Source of the DNA: Okibacterium fritillariae
Lineage (GTDB): Bacteria > Actinomycetota > Actinomycetes > Actinomycetales > Microbacteriaceae
Assembly (NCBI RefSeq): GCF_900167575.1
Contig: NZ_FUZP01000001.1
Location: 1,426,001-1,490,000 of the forward strand
Reading direction: 5' to 3'
Length of the DNA: 64,000 nt
The notes beneath the pieces were generated by a model. It saw nothing but the letters and a program-made list of their open reading frames with translations, had not been told where the DNA came from and ran no database searches. Below are positions 41,405 through 52,100 of this stretch, piece by piece. Every line of letters starts with the position of its first letter. The first letter of the stretch is position 1. A program made the position numbers and the translations under genes.

Positions 41405-42037
41405 ATGGGGTCGAAATATTCCGCATCCGTGGGAAGACCCAAACTGTCGTCGAAACAGATCCTCGAAGACGCCGCCGCCGAGCTCTTCCTCGAGCAGACC
41501 TACACGGGCACCACGATCGATCAGGTGGCGCGCCGGGCCGGCGTCAGCCGCAACACCTTCTTCAACTACTTCGGCTCGAAATCCGACCTCCTCTGGGTGG
41601 ATGTCGACACCGCCCTCGATGCGCTCGACACGGCCCTCGCGTCGGCGGCCTCCACTGCGACTGCCGCCTCCGTTGCCACCTTCGCCGCTCGCATCGACAC
41701 GGTCTGCGCGGCCCTCGCCGCCGTCGCTCACCAGCATCCGCACAGCCGCGTTCCCCTGGGCTTCACGCAGCGCGAGATCATGGGCACGTCTGCCGAGTTG
41801 CAGGCATCGGGCCTCATCCGGATGTCGCGAGCCATGTCCCTGATCGAGCGCTCGATCGGCACCCCCACGGTTCCCTCGGGCACTGACCCGCTCGTCGTGC
41901 GCTCCTTCGCGGCCGCCGTCGTCGCCGCGGCCGCCGCGGGAGCCATGCACTGGGCGAGCGCCGGCGTGGCTCGGGGTGAGCTCTCCGACGACATCGAGCG
42001 AGCCATCCGCCCGGTGTGCTCGGGTTTCGGCGCCTGA
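41405..42037 (+). CDS. TetR-family transcriptional regulator
   Basis: A 210-residue TetR repressor. The N-terminal helix-turn-helix covers LEDAAAELFLEQTYTGTTIDQ (in parts: LEDAAAELFL, EQTYTGTTIDQ), VARRAGVSRNTFFNYFGSKSDLLW, with recognition helix VSRNTFFNYF. The C-terminal ligand domain is Ala-rich and diverged, as usual. It probably represses the divergent MHS transporter and itself. The first residues (MGSKYSASVGRPKLS) are a common basic lead-in. The ribosome site is weak. Confidence 0.88.
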   Translation: MGSKYSASVGRPKLSSKQILEDAAAELFLEQTYTGTTIDQVARRAGVSRNTFFNYFGSKSDLLWVDVDTALDALDTALASAASTATAASVATFAARIDTVCAALAAVAHQHPHSRVPLGFTQREIMGTSAELQASGLIRMSRAMSLIERSIGTPTVPSGTDPLVVRSFAAAVVAAAAAGAMHWASAGVARGELSDDIERAIRPVCSGFGA

Positions 42038-42042
42038 CGTCG

Positions 42043-42048
42043 TAGACT
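42043..42048 (+). promoter_or_regulatory. -10 box (TAGACT) of the ileS T-box transcript
   Basis: TAGACT six to seven bases before the inferred start of the leader at about 42055, immediately after the tetR stop. Confidence 0.55.
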
Positions 42049-42054
42049 TGAGGC

Positions 42055-42253
42055 ACAGGCGTCGATCCGGCCATCACCGGGAAGCCTTCGGAAGAAAACG
42101 CACCGGCTCGCCGGGGCGCCGGTAGAACCGAACGGGTGGGCCCGTCACAGCCGAATGAGCGGTTCACGCGACAGCATCCGTCGCGGGGGCAAGCGAGGTG
42201 GTACCGCGTTGCGCGAGCGACGTCCTCGCAGGAGATGACCTGCCAGGAGAGAC
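42055..42253 (+). promoter_or_regulatory. T-box riboswitch (isoleucine), translational type
   Basis: The leader of ileS. The T-box proper is GAGGTGGTACCGCG (42195-42208), whose TGGT bulge pairs with the free NCCA end of uncharged tRNA. A specifier ATC (Ile) lies at 42073-42075 in GGCCATCACCGG within a short stem I. GCGAGG (42193-42198) can pair with CCTCGC (42224-42229) as the anti-sequestrator. TCCT within 42223-42226 can otherwise pair with AGGA of the ileS ribosome site (42245-42248). No terminator with a T-run is present, so control is probably of translation initiation, as known for actinobacterial ileS T-boxes. Confidence 0.9.
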
Positions 42254-45200
42254 ATGTACCCGCGCCGTGCCCAATCGGGCGATGCCCCCACGAATTCCGT
42301 TCCCGCGAACTCGGACGCCGCCGCATCCGCCGCCGCTGCTGACGCCAGCGCTGTCGCATCCGCCAACGCTGCAAGCGCTGCAAACGACGCCACCGCCCCG
42401 AGCGACACCAAGCCCAGCGTGCCCGGAGCCGCCTTCGGCGTCACGCCCTCGCCGCGCTTCCCGGACATCGAGACCGACATCCTCTCGTTCTGGAAGGAAG
42501 ACGGCACCTTCCAGGCCTCGGTCGACCAGCGTGCCGGCGACGACGAGTGGGTCTTCTACGACGGCCCGCCCTTCGCCAACGGCCTGCCGCACTACGGCCA
42601 CCTGCTCACCGGCTATGCCAAGGACGTCTTCCCGCGCTTCCAGACCATGCGCGGAAAGCAGGTACACCGCCGCTTCGGCTGGGACACCCACGGTCTGCCC
42701 GCCGAGCTGGAGGCCGAGCGGCAGCTGGGCATCACCGACAAGAGTCAGATCGAGGAGATGGGCCTCGCCGCGTTCAACGACGCCGCGCGCTCCTCGGTGC
42801 TGAAGTACACCGACCAGTGGCAGGAGTACGTCACGCGCCAGGCGCGCTGGGTGGACTTCGACAACGACTACAAGACGCTCGACATCACCTACATGGAGTC
42901 GGTGATCTGGGCCTTCAAGCGCCTGCACGACAAGGGCCTCGCCTACGAGGGCTACCGCGTTCTGCCCTACTGCTGGCGCGACGAGACGCCGCTCAGCAAC
43001 CACGAGCTGCGCATGGACGACGACGTCTACAAGATGCGTCAAGACCAGACCGTCACGGTCACGTTCCCGCTCGTCGGCCCGAAGGCTGAAACGCTCGGCC
43101 TCACCGGCGTGCGCGCCCTGGCGTGGACGACGACCCCATGGACGCTGCCGACGAACATGGCCCTCGCGGTCGGCCCGGACATCGTCTACGCCGTCGTGCC
43201 CGCCGGCCCGAACGGCACACCCGACGCCACCGTGCAGCGTGAGGAATCCGACGGGGCTGCCGACGCCGCACTGAACGTCGAGGTCCTCGGCGGCGAATAC
43301 CTTATCGCCATCGACCTGGTCGGCAACTACGCCAAAGAGCTCGGCTACGACTCGGCCGACGAGGCGAAGGCCTCGATCCGCCGCACGGTCGTCGGCCGCG
43401 AACTCGAAGACGTCTCCTACGACCGCCTCTTCGACTACTACGCCGACACCGAGACGTGGGGCACCGAGAACGCCTGGCGCGTGCTCGTCGCCGACTACGT
43501 CACCACCTCCGACGGCACGGGCATCGTGCACCAGGCGCCCGCCTACGGTGAGGAAGACCAGAAGATCTGCGAGGCGGCGGGCATCCCCGTCATCCTCTCG
43601 CTCGATGCGGGTGGACGTTTCGTCTCGGAGATCACCGAGGTGGCCGGGCTGCACTGGTTCGACGCCAACAAGCCGCTCACGCAGCTGCTGAAGGCCGAGG
43701 GCCGCCTGATGCGTCAGGCCAGCTACGAGCACTCCTACCCGCACTGCTGGCGCTGCCGCAACCCGCTCATCTACAAGGCCGTCTCGAGCTGGTTCGTGCG
43801 CGTGCCCGACTTCCGCGACCGCATGGAGAACCTGAACCAGGAGATCAACTGGGTTCCGGCCAATGTGAAAGACGGTCAGTTCGGCAAGTGGCTCGGCAAC
43901 GCCCGCGACTGGTCGATCAGCCGCAACCGGTACTGGGGTTCGCCCATCCCCGTGTGGAAGAGCGACAACCCCGACTACCCGCGCATCGACGTCTACGGCT
44001 CGCTCGACGAGCTCGAGCGCGATTTCGGCGTGCGCCCCACTGATCTGCACCGCCCCTATATCGACGAACTGACGCGCCCGAACCCCGACGACCCCACGGG
44101 CCAGTCGACCATGCGCCGCATTCCCGACGTGCTGGATGTCTGGTTCGACTCGGGTTCCATGCCGTTCGCCCAGGTGCACTACCCGTTCGAGAACCGCGAG
44201 TGGTTCGAATCGCACAACCCGGCGGACTTCATCGTCGAGTACATCGGCCAGACCCGCGGATGGTTCTACCTCCTGCACGTGCTCTCGACCGCGTTGTTCG
44301 ACCGCCCGGCCTTCACCAACGTCATCAGCCACGGAATCGTGCTGGGGAGCGACGGCCAGAAGATGTCGAAGTCGTTGCGCAACTACCCCGATGTCTCCGA
44401 AGTCTTCGACCGCGACGGCTCCGACGCCATGCGGTGGTTCCTCGTGTCGAGCTCGGTGCTGCGCGGCGGCAACCTCATCGTCACCGAGGAGGGCATCCGC
44501 GAGGGCGTGCGCCAGCTGCTGCTGCCGTTCTGGAACACGTGGTACTTCTTCGCGCTCTACGCCAACACCGCTCGTGAGGGCGGTTACGAGGCGCGCTGGG
44601 ACGCGACATCCACGGATGTCCTCGACCGCTACATCCTGGCCAAGACGCGTGAACTCGTCGTCGACGTCACCGACAACCTCGAGAACCTCGACGCGACGAT
44701 CGCGGCGGCCAAGCTGCGCGACTTCGCCGACGTGCTGACCAACTGGTATGTGCGTCGTTCGCGCGACCGCTTCTGGCAGGGCGTCGACGAGAACGGCGCG
44801 GGCCGCGAGGCCTTCGACACGTTGTACACGGTGCTCGAGACCCTCGCCCGGGTGGCGGCTCCGCTCATCCCGCTGGTGTCTGAGCGGGTCTGGAAGGACC
44901 TGACCGGCGGGCGCAGCGTGCACCTCGAAGACTGGCCGAACCCCGAGCGCCTGCCCGAGGATCACCGCCTGGTCGAGGCCATGGACCGCATCCGCCAGAT
45001 CAGCTCCACCGCCCAGGCTCTGCGCAAGCAGGCGGGCCTCCGCGTGCGACTGCCCCTGGCCGAGCTCACGATCGTCACGGCAAACGCCGAGGCGCTGGCG
45101 CCGTTCGAGGGCATCCTGCGCGACGAGCTCAACGTCAAGCGCGTGAGCGTGGCCGAGCAGACCGACGAGAGCGCGGCCGAGCACGGCATCACGTCGCGCC

Positions 45201-45814
45201 TCACGGTCAACGCGCGCGCCGCCGGGCCCCGTCTCGGCAAGAACGTGCAGCAGGTCATCAAGGCCGCTCGCTCGGGCGACTGGTCCGAGACCGACGGCGT
45301 CGTCACGGCCGGCGGTATCGAGCTGGTCGAGGGCGAATACGACCTTGTGCTCGAGACGCAGTCGGTCGACGGCGCCGAGAACGTGCTGGCCCTGCTGCCG
45401 GGCGGCGGTTTCGTCATCCTCGACACGCAGCTCACCCCCGAGCTCGAGGCCGAGGGCCTGTCTCGCGACCTCATCCGGGCCGTGCAAGACACGCGCAAGG
45501 CCGCCGGCTTCGAGGTCAGCGACCGCATCGAGCTGGGCGTCGTCTTCTTCGACGAGCGGGATGCCGAGGCCATCGCCCTGGCCCGCGCGAGTGTCGACGT
45601 GCCGGGCGAAACCCTCGCCACCTCGTTCGACGTCGCCTCGCCGTCGAACGGTTTCGACCTCGACGCGTCGAGCGCCGTCTCGCCCGCCGAATGGCTGCCC
45701 GTCGCGGTTCCCTTCGCTCCCGACTTCTTCCAAGATGTGAAGGCGGCTCAGTTCGCCAACGCGGGCCGCTTCGTGGTGGCCGTGCGCAAGACCGAAAGGA
45801 GCATCGATGTCTGA
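42254..45814 (+). CDS. ileS: Isoleucyl-tRNA synthetase (HYGH-type, IleRS2-like)
   Basis: A 1186-residue class I synthetase charging tRNA-Ile, with an editing domain against Val. The HIGH box reads [10 protein letters not shown] (near residue 112), and [16 protein letters not shown] and the [11 protein letters not shown] motif (about 703) match the eukaryote-like IleRS2 group, whose members tend to be less sensitive to mupirocin. The first ~70 residues are an Ala/Asn/Ser-rich extension absent from most homologues. AGGAG five bases before ATG 42254 is the T-box-controlled ribosome site. It overlaps folC by eight bases. Confidence 0.96.
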   Translation: MYPRRAQSGDAPTNSVPANSDAAASAAAADASAVASANAASAANDATAPSDTKPSVPGAAFGVTPSPRFPDIETDILSFWKEDGTFQASVDQRAGDDEWVFYDGPPFANGLPHYGHLLTGYAKDVFPRFQTMRGKQVHRRFGWDTHGLPAELEAERQLGITDKSQIEEMGLAAFNDAARSSVLKYTDQWQEYVTRQARWVDFDNDYKTLDITYMESVIWAFKRLHDKGLAYEGYRVLPYCWRDETPLSNHELRMDDDVYKMRQDQTVTVTFPLVGPKAETLGLTGVRALAWTTTPWTLPTNMALAVGPDIVYAVVPAGPNGTPDATVQREESDGAADAALNVEVLGGEYLIAIDLVGNYAKELGYDSADEAKASIRRTVVGRELEDVSYDRLFDYYADTETWGTENAWRVLVADYVTTSDGTGIVHQAPAYGEEDQKICEAAGIPVILSLDAGGRFVSEITEVAGLHWFDANKPLTQLLKAEGRLMRQASYEHSYPHCWRCRNPLIYKAVSSWFVRVPDFRDRMENLNQEINWVPANVKDGQFGKWLGNARDWSISRNRYWGSPIPVWKSDNPDYPRIDVYGSLDELERDFGVRPTDLHRPYIDELTRPNPDDPTGQSTMRRIPDVLDVWFDSGSMPFAQVHYPFENREWFESHNPADFIVEYIGQTRGWFYLLHVLSTALFDRPAFTNVISHGIVLGSDGQKMSKSLRNYPDVSEVFDRDGSDAMRWFLVSSSVLRGGNLIVTEEGIREGVRQLLLPFWNTWYFFALYANTAREGGYEARWDATSTDVLDRYILAKTRELVVDVTDNLENLDATIAAAKLRDFADVLTNWYVRRSRDRFWQGVDENGAGREAFDTLYTVLETLARVAAPLIPLVSERVWKDLTGGRSVHLEDWPNPERLPEDHRLVEAMDRIRQISSTAQALRKQAGLRVRLPLAELTIVTANAEALAPFEGILRDELNVKRVSVAEQTDESAAEHGITSRLTVNARAAGPRLGKNVQQVIKAARSGDWSETDGVVTAGGIELVEGEYDLVLETQSVDGAENVLALLPGGGFVILDTQLTPELEAEGLSRDLIRAVQDTRKAAGFEVSDRIELGVVFFDERDAEAIALARASVDVPGETLATSFDVASPSNGFDLDASSAVSPAEWLPVAVPFAPDFFQDVKAAQFANAGRFVVAVRKTERSIDV

Positions 45815-47189
45815 TCGCTCATCCGCCGGTGACGGCCTGTTCTCGGATGACGCCGATCGCGCCGCCGGCGTCTACCAGGCGCTCATGGCCCGCTCGGGTG
45901 AGGGTTCGCCCCGCCCGCGCCTCGACGCCACGCGCCACGCGGTCGAACTGCTCGGTGACCCGCACCACGCCTACCCGATGATCCATCTCACGGGCACCAA
46001 CGGCAAGACGAGCACGTCGCGCATCATCGAGAGCATCCTGCGCGCCTACGGGTTGCGCACGGGCCTCTTCACGAGCCCGCACCTGGTGTCGTTCAACGAA
46101 CGCATCGTCATCGACGGCGAGCCGATCTCGGATGCCGCGCTGGCCGACAACTGGGACGATATCTCGCCCTACCTCGACATGACCGACGCGTGGCTCGCCG
46201 AACGTGGCGAGGGCCCGCTCACGTTCTTCGAGGCGCTGACGGTGCTCATGTTCGCGGCCTTCGCCGACGCCCCCATCGATGTCGCCGTCGTCGAGGTCGG
46301 CATGGGCGGCGAGTGGGATTCCACCAACGTCGCCGACGCCCGCGTGGCGGTCTTCACGCCCATCGACATCGACCACGTGCAGCGCCTCGGCTCGACCATC
46401 GCCGAGATCGCGCGCACCAAAGCGGGGATCATCAAGCCGGCCTCCGAGGTCGTGACGGCCGAGCAGAAGCCCGAGGCGCTGGCCGAGCTGCAGCGCGCCG
46501 CCGAACTCAGCGAGGCGAGCCTGGCGGTCGAGGGACGCGACTTCGAGCTGACCGGTGACACCGTCGCGGTCGGTGGCCAGATGCTGGCCGTCCGCGGCAT
46601 CGCGTCCACCTACGAGGAGCTCTACCTGCCCCTCTACGGCTCGCACCAGGGCCAGAACGCGGCCGTGGCCATCGCGGCCGTCGAGACCTTCATCGGCTCG
46701 GGCGGCCACGCGCTGTCGGCCGAGATCCTCACCGAGGGGCTTGCCGAGGTCACGTCGCCCGGTCGCCTGCAGCTCGTCGGAACCGAACCGACCGTGCTCG
46801 TGGATGCCGCGCACAACCCGCACGGAGCGCTCTCGTTGCGCGTCGCCATCGACGAGTATTTCGACTTCGACGAGGTCGCGATCGTCGTCGGCGTGCTCGA
46901 CGACAAGGATGCCGCGGGCATTCTCACCGCGCTGGGTCCCGTCGCCTCGCGCCTCTACGTCACCGAATCCGAATCGGAGCGCGCCATCCCGGCCGATGCC
47001 CTGGCCGAGATCGCGCACGTCGCAACGGGTCTCGAGGACATCTTCGTGCTCGACCGCCTCGAGGATGCCGTGCAGAACGCCCGCCAATGGGCCGCCGAGT
47101 CGCCCAAGCGGCTCGTCGTCGTGACCGGTTCGATCACGGTCGTCGGCGAGGTCATCGATCTGGCGCGCGACGAGGAGTGGAAGCCGTGA
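45807..47189 (+). CDS. folC: Folylpolyglutamate synthase / dihydrofolate synthase
   Basis: A 460-residue Mur-ligase-fold enzyme that adds Glu to dihydropteroate and to folates. The P-loop is [14 protein letters not shown] (about 60-73). [13 protein letters not shown] is the folate-binding block, [13 protein letters not shown] and [22 protein letters not shown] (in parts: [18 protein letters not shown]) carry the metal and carbamyl-Lys region, and [10 protein letters not shown] starts the C-terminal domain. The first ~30 residues are a nonconserved acidic lead. Overlaps ileS by eight bases and the DUF4233 gene by four, so it is part of the T-box transcript. Confidence 0.95.
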   Translation: MSDRSSAGDGLFSDDADRAAGVYQALMARSGEGSPRPRLDATRHAVELLGDPHHAYPMIHLTGTNGKTSTSRIIESILRAYGLRTGLFTSPHLVSFNERIVIDGEPISDAALADNWDDISPYLDMTDAWLAERGEGPLTFFEALTVLMFAAFADAPIDVAVVEVGMGGEWDSTNVADARVAVFTPIDIDHVQRLGSTIAEIARTKAGIIKPASEVVTAEQKPEALAELQRAAELSEASLAVEGRDFELTGDTVAVGGQMLAVRGIASTYEELYLPLYGSHQGQNAAVAIAAVETFIGSGGHALSAEILTEGLAEVTSPGRLQLVGTEPTVLVDAAHNPHGALSLRVAIDEYFDFDEVAIVVGVLDDKDAAGILTALGPVASRLYVTESESERAIPADALAEIAHVATGLEDIFVLDRLEDAVQNARQWAAESPKRLVVVTGSITVVGEVIDLARDEEWKP

Positions 47190-47590
47190 GCGGACTCTTC
47201 TCGGGCCGTGGCGGTGGCCGCGCCGGTCGCCCCCGCCGCCAGCGCAGCGTCACGGAACTCGTCGCCTCGATCGTCCTCGGCTTCGAAACCGTCGTGGTCT
47301 TCCTGGCCGCGCTCGTGATCTTCGGCCTGAAGGCGCTGCCGCCCGCTCCCGCGCTGATCGGCGGGGCCGTGTTCTGTCTGGCGCTGTTCGCGGCGATCGG
47401 GTTGCTGCACACGCGCGCCGGAATCATCCTCGGCTGGGTGCTGCAAGCCGCTATCGTGGCTACCGGCATCTTCGTGCCCGCCATGTTCGTGGTCGGCATC
47501 CTGTTCATCGCGATCTGGGTGTACGCCATGTATGCCGGAGGACGCATAGACCGCAGAAACAACTCGCACAACACTCTGGAGACCGAATAA
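47186..47590 (+). CDS. DUF4233 membrane protein
   Basis: A 134-residue protein with four hydrophobic segments after a basic Gly/Arg-rich N-terminus (LFSGRGGGRAGRPRRQRS). The family is found between folC and ndk across actinobacteria (Rv2446c in M. tuberculosis), and its function is unknown. GTG 47186 overlaps the folC stop as GTGA, and its own TAA overlaps the ndk ATG by one base. Fixed position and coupling suggest a link to folate or nucleotide metabolism, but nothing in the sequence proves it. Confidence 0.87.
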   Translation: MSGLFSGRGGGRAGRPRRQRSVTELVASIVLGFETVVVFLAALVIFGLKALPPAPALIGGAVFCLALFAAIGLLHTRAGIILGWVLQAAIVATGIFVPAMFVVGILFIAIWVYAMYAGGRIDRRNNSHNTLETE

Positions 47591-48006
47591 TGGCCGTTCA
47601 AGAAACACTCGTCCTGGTGAAGCCCGACGGCGTCGCCCGCAGCCTGACCGGTGAGGTCCTGCGCCGCATCGAGGCCAAGGGCTACTCGCTCGTCGACATC
47701 AAGCTCGTCGAGGCCGAGCGCGAGCTGCTCGCCGAGCACTACGCCGAGCACGAGGGCAAGCCCTTCTTCGAGCCGCTCGTCGAGTTCATGCTCTCGGGCC
47801 CGATCGTCGCCATCCGCGTGGCCGGCGACCGCGTGATCGAGGGCTTCCGCGCCCTCGCCGGCACGACCGACCCCACGACCGCCCTGCCCGGCACCATCCG
47901 CGGCGACCTGGGCCGCGACTGGGGCCTCAAGGTGCAGCAGAACTTGGTGCACGGCTCCGACAGCCCCGAGTCGGCGGCGCGCGAACTGGCGCTCTGGTTC
48001 AAGTAG
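47590..48006 (+). CDS. ndk: Nucleoside diphosphate kinase
   Basis: A 138-residue enzyme that transfers the gamma-phosphate between nucleoside tri- and diphosphates through a phospho-His. The active His is H121 in QNLVHGSDSPE. TLVLVKPDGVAR and LPGTIRGDLG are the nucleotide-binding segments. Standard length for bacterial Ndk. The last gene of the ileS-folC-DUF4233-ndk operon, closed by a terminator. Confidence 0.97.
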   Translation: MAVQETLVLVKPDGVARSLTGEVLRRIEAKGYSLVDIKLVEAERELLAEHYAEHEGKPFFEPLVEFMLSGPIVAIRVAGDRVIEGFRALAGTTDPTTALPGTIRGDLGRDWGLKVQQNLVHGSDSPESAARELALWFK

Positions 48007-48015
48007 CCTTCCCGC

Positions 48016-48057
48016 CGAAAACGGCCGGTCTCCCTCAGGGGGAGCCGGCCGTTTTCG
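48016..48057. terminator. Terminator between ndk and the VKOR gene
   Basis: CGAAAACGGCCGG pairs with CCGGCCGTTTTCG, with GTCTCCC/GGGGGAG partly extending the stem, between convergent genes. The stem itself provides the T-run in both directions. Confidence 0.88.
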
Positions 48058-48070
48058 CGTGCGGGGGCGT

Positions 48071-48769
48071 CTACAGGAACGACAGGAAGTCGAGGCGCAC
48101 CTGGGCGAGGATGGCGATCACCACGTAGCAGAGCACGGTGATGAGCGGCACCCATCCGGCCAGGGAGCGCGAGACGCGCCGCACCGATGCGCCGACGGGG
48201 ATGTTGCCCGAGCCGAGGTTGTAGAGCGTCACCGCGAGGAACGCTGGAATCGTGACCGACCACGTCACCATGCACCACGGGCAGAGCGTGCCCAGCACGA
48301 AGATGCTCTGGCTGATGAGCCAGATGACGAAGACGAGGGCGCCGAGCAGCCCCACGTTGAAGGCCACCCAGAACCAGCGCGCAAATCGTGCCCCGGCCAG
48401 AATCGCCACGCCGACCGCGATGGGCGCAACCCACGCCCCCAGGCCGATCAACGGGTTGGGAAAACCGAAGAGGGCGCCCTGAGCCGACCCCAGGTTGGCG
48501 CCGCACTGCACGACGATGTTGAAGTCGCAGGATGCCGTCGAGCCCGGGTTCTGCAGCAGGTGGAACTTCTCGATCGTCAGCTGGAAGGCGGCGATCCAGC
48601 CGATGACACCCGCGATGATCAAGAAGATCGCGAGGCCACGGGGATGAATGCGCGCCGCGTCCTTCTCGGCGCCACCGTCTCGCGTGTCGTCGTCCGTGTC
48701 GATGTCGTCACCGACGTCGGGCGTGCGGCGGGCGTTTTCGGGGGAGCGGGCGGCTGTTTCTCGGGACAC
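48071..48769 (-). CDS. Vitamin K epoxide reductase family protein
   Basis: A 232-residue integral membrane oxidoreductase (VKOR family) that reoxidises a periplasm-side thiol-disulfide partner with quinone as acceptor, in place of DsbB. Four to five membrane segments are visible. The quinone-site CxxC is LCPWCMV, and the loop pair is SCDFNIVVQCG. A disordered ~40-residue N-terminus precedes the first helix. The DsbA partner is not next to it. The GTG start at 48769 has CATAAT six bases upstream and no ribosome site. Divergent from rne. Confidence 0.9.
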   Translation of the reverse strand: MSRETAARSPENARRTPDVGDDIDTDDDTRDGGAEKDAARIHPRGLAIFLIIAGVIGWIAAFQLTIEKFHLLQNPGSTASCDFNIVVQCGANLGSAQGALFGFPNPLIGLGAWVAPIAVGVAILAGARFARWFWVAFNVGLLGALVFVIWLISQSIFVLGTLCPWCMVTWSVTIPAFLAVTLYNLGSGNIPVGASVRRVSRSLAGWVPLITVLCYVVIAILAQVRLDFLSFL

Positions 48770-48775
48770 AGTCGG

Positions 48776-48781
48776 ATTATG
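48776..48781 (-). promoter_or_regulatory. -10 box (CATAAT, minus strand) six bases before GTG 48769
   Basis: On the minus strand CATAAT, CCGACT, then GTG. The spacing is the same as for the TANNNT-N6-ATG starts. Confidence 0.55.
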
Positions 48782-49121
48782 GCACGCGCGTTCGAGCCAA
48801 CCCTTCGAATGTCGCGCACCCCGAGGCGTGTGCGTGCGATAATGGACGCGCACCGTCGGGGCCGCGCTCCGACAACGCATGATGTCTTTGCTGCACCGAC
48901 CCTGAGTCGTCCGAATCGCACCGCGAGTGTTTCGCGAGCGAGGTGATACGGGGGAGAGTGCAGTTGTGTGCCGATCACGGTGATCGGCCGAAGGGTGACC
49001 AGAGCCACGTGGCCGGTTGCTGTGAGTGTTAACGAGTGGAACCGGCGCACCAGCGCTGCTCCACCAGAGATTTCCCGGCAGGGTGGCGCGGCCACTTCGC
49101 CGGATGAGGAGTGCACCAGTA
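48782..49121 (+). other. Long rne leader / divergent intergenic region
   Basis: About 340 bases without a supported gene. GATAAT at 48838-48843 is a candidate rne -10 box with a poor -35, and it would give a leader of about 270 bases. A perfect hairpin GCCGATCA-CGG-TGATCGGC lies at 48970-48988. GAGGAG at 49106-49111 is the likely rne ribosome site. Long structured leaders are known for RNase E genes that autoregulate, but no further family match is possible here. Confidence 0.5.
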
Positions 49122-52100
49122 ATGGTGAAAAAGAATATTGATTCCAACTCGTCCGAATCTGGCGAGACCACCGCGAACGACGCTCTGAGCGACGCGAGCA
49201 TCGAGACGCCCAACACCGAAGCGCCTGATACCGAAGCGCCCGGCACCGAGACGGCCGACGCCGAGGCGACCTTCGAGCGTGCGGGTTCGGCTGAAACCGC
49301 GCATGACGCGCCATCCACGGACGAGGCGCCGGCGGCCGAGACTCCCTCCGGCGAGACCCCCTCCGCCGAGACTCCCTCCGCCGAGACTCCCTCCGCCGAG
49401 ACTCCCTCCGCCGAGACTCCCTCCGCCGAGACTCCCTCCGCCGAGACTCCCGGCGTCGAGACCAACGACCCCCAGGCGCCGTCTGACGCGAGCCAGTCGA
49501 GCTCCGCTCAGGTCGCTGACGCTGACGCTGACGCTGCCACGGCCATCGATAATGCCGACGCAACCAACAATGCCGACGCAACCAACGCTGTCGACGCAAC
49601 CAACGCTGCTCCGGCTACCGATGCTGTCGAGGTTGCTGACGCTGCTGACTCTGCGGACACCACCGAGGTCGCTGACGCCGCTGACGCCCGGTCTTCTGCA
49701 CCTGGCACTGTCAGCGGTGATGACGCGACCGCATCCGCTTCGCCGTCCGCTGCTGCGGCTACTGCTGCTGCTGAGCCCACGGCTTCCGGCTCGGAGCGAG
49801 GAGTGGTCGCAGGCGCAGAGACGCCGGCCGCGGCATCCACACCGGCTGCAGAGCCCGAGGCGGCCCCCGTGCCGTTCGTGTCGGCCCCTTCGACCGTGCT
49901 GATCTTCCAGGCACCCCCGGTTCTGCCGCAGGTGGCCGACGACCGTGACGACGACCGCGGATGGCGCGACCGCTCGGGTTCGAACCGTGACGACCGCCGC
50001 TCACGCGACCAGGGTGGCCGCAACGCCTCCGACCGCAACGCTTCCGATCGCACCGACCGCTACTCGCGGGACGACCGCGACCGTGACCGCGATGATCGCG
50101 ACGATCGTTCTCGTGACGACCGCGCCCGCGAAGACCGTGCCCGTGACGATCGCGACCGCGACGACGACACCGAGTCATCCTCAGCCCGCCGCCGCAATCG
50201 CCGCCGCTCCGGCGAAGAAGACCGTTCATCGGGCGCCGAGCCGGCCAACACGGTCGTCAAGGTGCGCCAGCCGCGCGAACCCGAGCTCATCACCGAGCCG
50301 CAGCGCATCAAGGGCTCGACCCGCCTCGAGGCCAAGAAGCAGCGCCGCCGCGACGGTCGCGATGCCGGGCGCCGCCGCACGGTCGTGACCGAGGCCGAGT
50401 TCCTCGCGCGCCGCGAGTCGGTCGACCGCAAGATGGTCGTGCGCTCGAAGCACAGCCGCATCCAGATCGGTGTGCTCGAAGATGGCGTGCTCGTCGAGCA
50501 CTACGTGGCCCGCAACCAGGACGCCTCGCTCATCGGCAACGTCTACCTCGGCCGCGTGCAGAACGTGCTCCCCAGTATGGAAGCCGCCTTCGTCGACATC
50601 GGGCGCGGCCGCAACGCCGTCCTCTACTCCGGCGAGGTCGACTGGGATGCTGCCGAGACCGGCAACCAGCCCCGCCGCATCGAGCTGGCCCTCAAGCCCG
50701 GCGACCGCGTCCTCGTGCAGGTCACCAAGGACCCCGTCGGCCACAAGGGTGCCCGTCTCACGAGCCAGGTCTCGCTGCCCGGCCGCTACCTCGTCTACGT
50801 GCCCAACGGTTCGATGAACGGCATCAGCCGCAAGCTGCCCGACACCGAGCGCGCGCGCCTCAAGAAGATCCTCAAAGAGGTCCTGCCCGACAACAACGGT
50901 GTCATCGTGCGCACCGCCGCCGAGGGTGCCACCGAAGAGCAGCTCACGCTCGACGTCAACCGCCTCATCAACCAGTGGGCCGAGATCTCGCGTCAGGTCG
51001 AGTCCGTGCAGGCACCCGCCCTGCTGCACTCCGAGCCCGACCTGCTGATCAAGATCGTCCGGGATGTCTTCAACGAGGACTTCCAGAAGATGGTCATCGA
51101 CGGCGACGACGCTCGCGAGGTCATCGAGAGCTACCTGCGCGGAGTCGCCCCCGACCTGCTCGAGCGTGTCGAACGCTACGAGGGCCAGAAGGACTCCTTC
51201 GACGAGTATCGCATCAGCGAACAGATCGAGAAGGCGCTCGACCGCAAGGTCTGGCTGCCCTCCGGTGGATCGCTCGTCATCGACCGCACCGAGGCCATGA
51301 CGGTCATCGACGTCAACACGGGCAAGTTCGTCGGTTCCGGCGGAAACCTCGAAGAGACCGTCACCAAGAACAACCTCGAAGCGGCCGAAGAGATCGTGCG
51401 CCAGCTGCGTCTGCGCGACATCGGCGGCATCATCGTCGTCGACTTCATCGACATGGTGCTCGAGAACAACCGCGATCTCGTCCTGCGACGCATGGTCGAG
51501 TGCCTCTCGCGTGACCGCACCAAGCACCAGGTCGCCGAGGTCACCTCGCTCGGCCTCGTGCAGATGACGCGCAAGAAGCTGGGCCTCGGCCTGCTCGAGT
51601 CGTTCTCCGAGCCGTGCGAGACCTGCGCCGGCCGTGGCGTCATCGTGCACCACGAGCCCGTGTTCAAGCACCGCCAGCAGCAGCAGACGCCCCAGCCGGA
51701 GCGTCGCCGCGGCGGCAAGGGCCAGAACGGCAACGGCAACAACGGCAACAACGGTTCGTCGAACAACAACAACGGCGGCAACGGCAGCAACAACGGCGGC
51801 GGCAACAACGGCGGTAACGGTGGCAACGGCAACGGGCAGAACGCTCTGAGCCAGGCCGCCAAGGCCGCGCACGCCATCACCGACGACGCCAAGAACGCTC
51901 TCGCCCAGATCGCCGCCAGCACGCTCGCGGCGCACCCCTCGGGTGACGAGGCAGCACAGGCGGAGCACGACGCTCAGGCGTCCGCGAACGGCGCGGCCGA
52001 GGCATCCACCGAGTCGAATGGCGACGCGTCTCGCCGGGACGCGCGGCAGGGTGGCCAGCAGGCCGGCAACGGTCAGCAGAACGGTCAGCAGCAGAACGGT

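Noticed and set aside
42164-45733. A 1189-codon reading frame antisense to ileS
   Set aside because: High G+C at third positions keeps the opposite frame open. Its product is Val/Gly/Arg/Glu-rich with no family features, while the plus-strand product is a complete IleRS.
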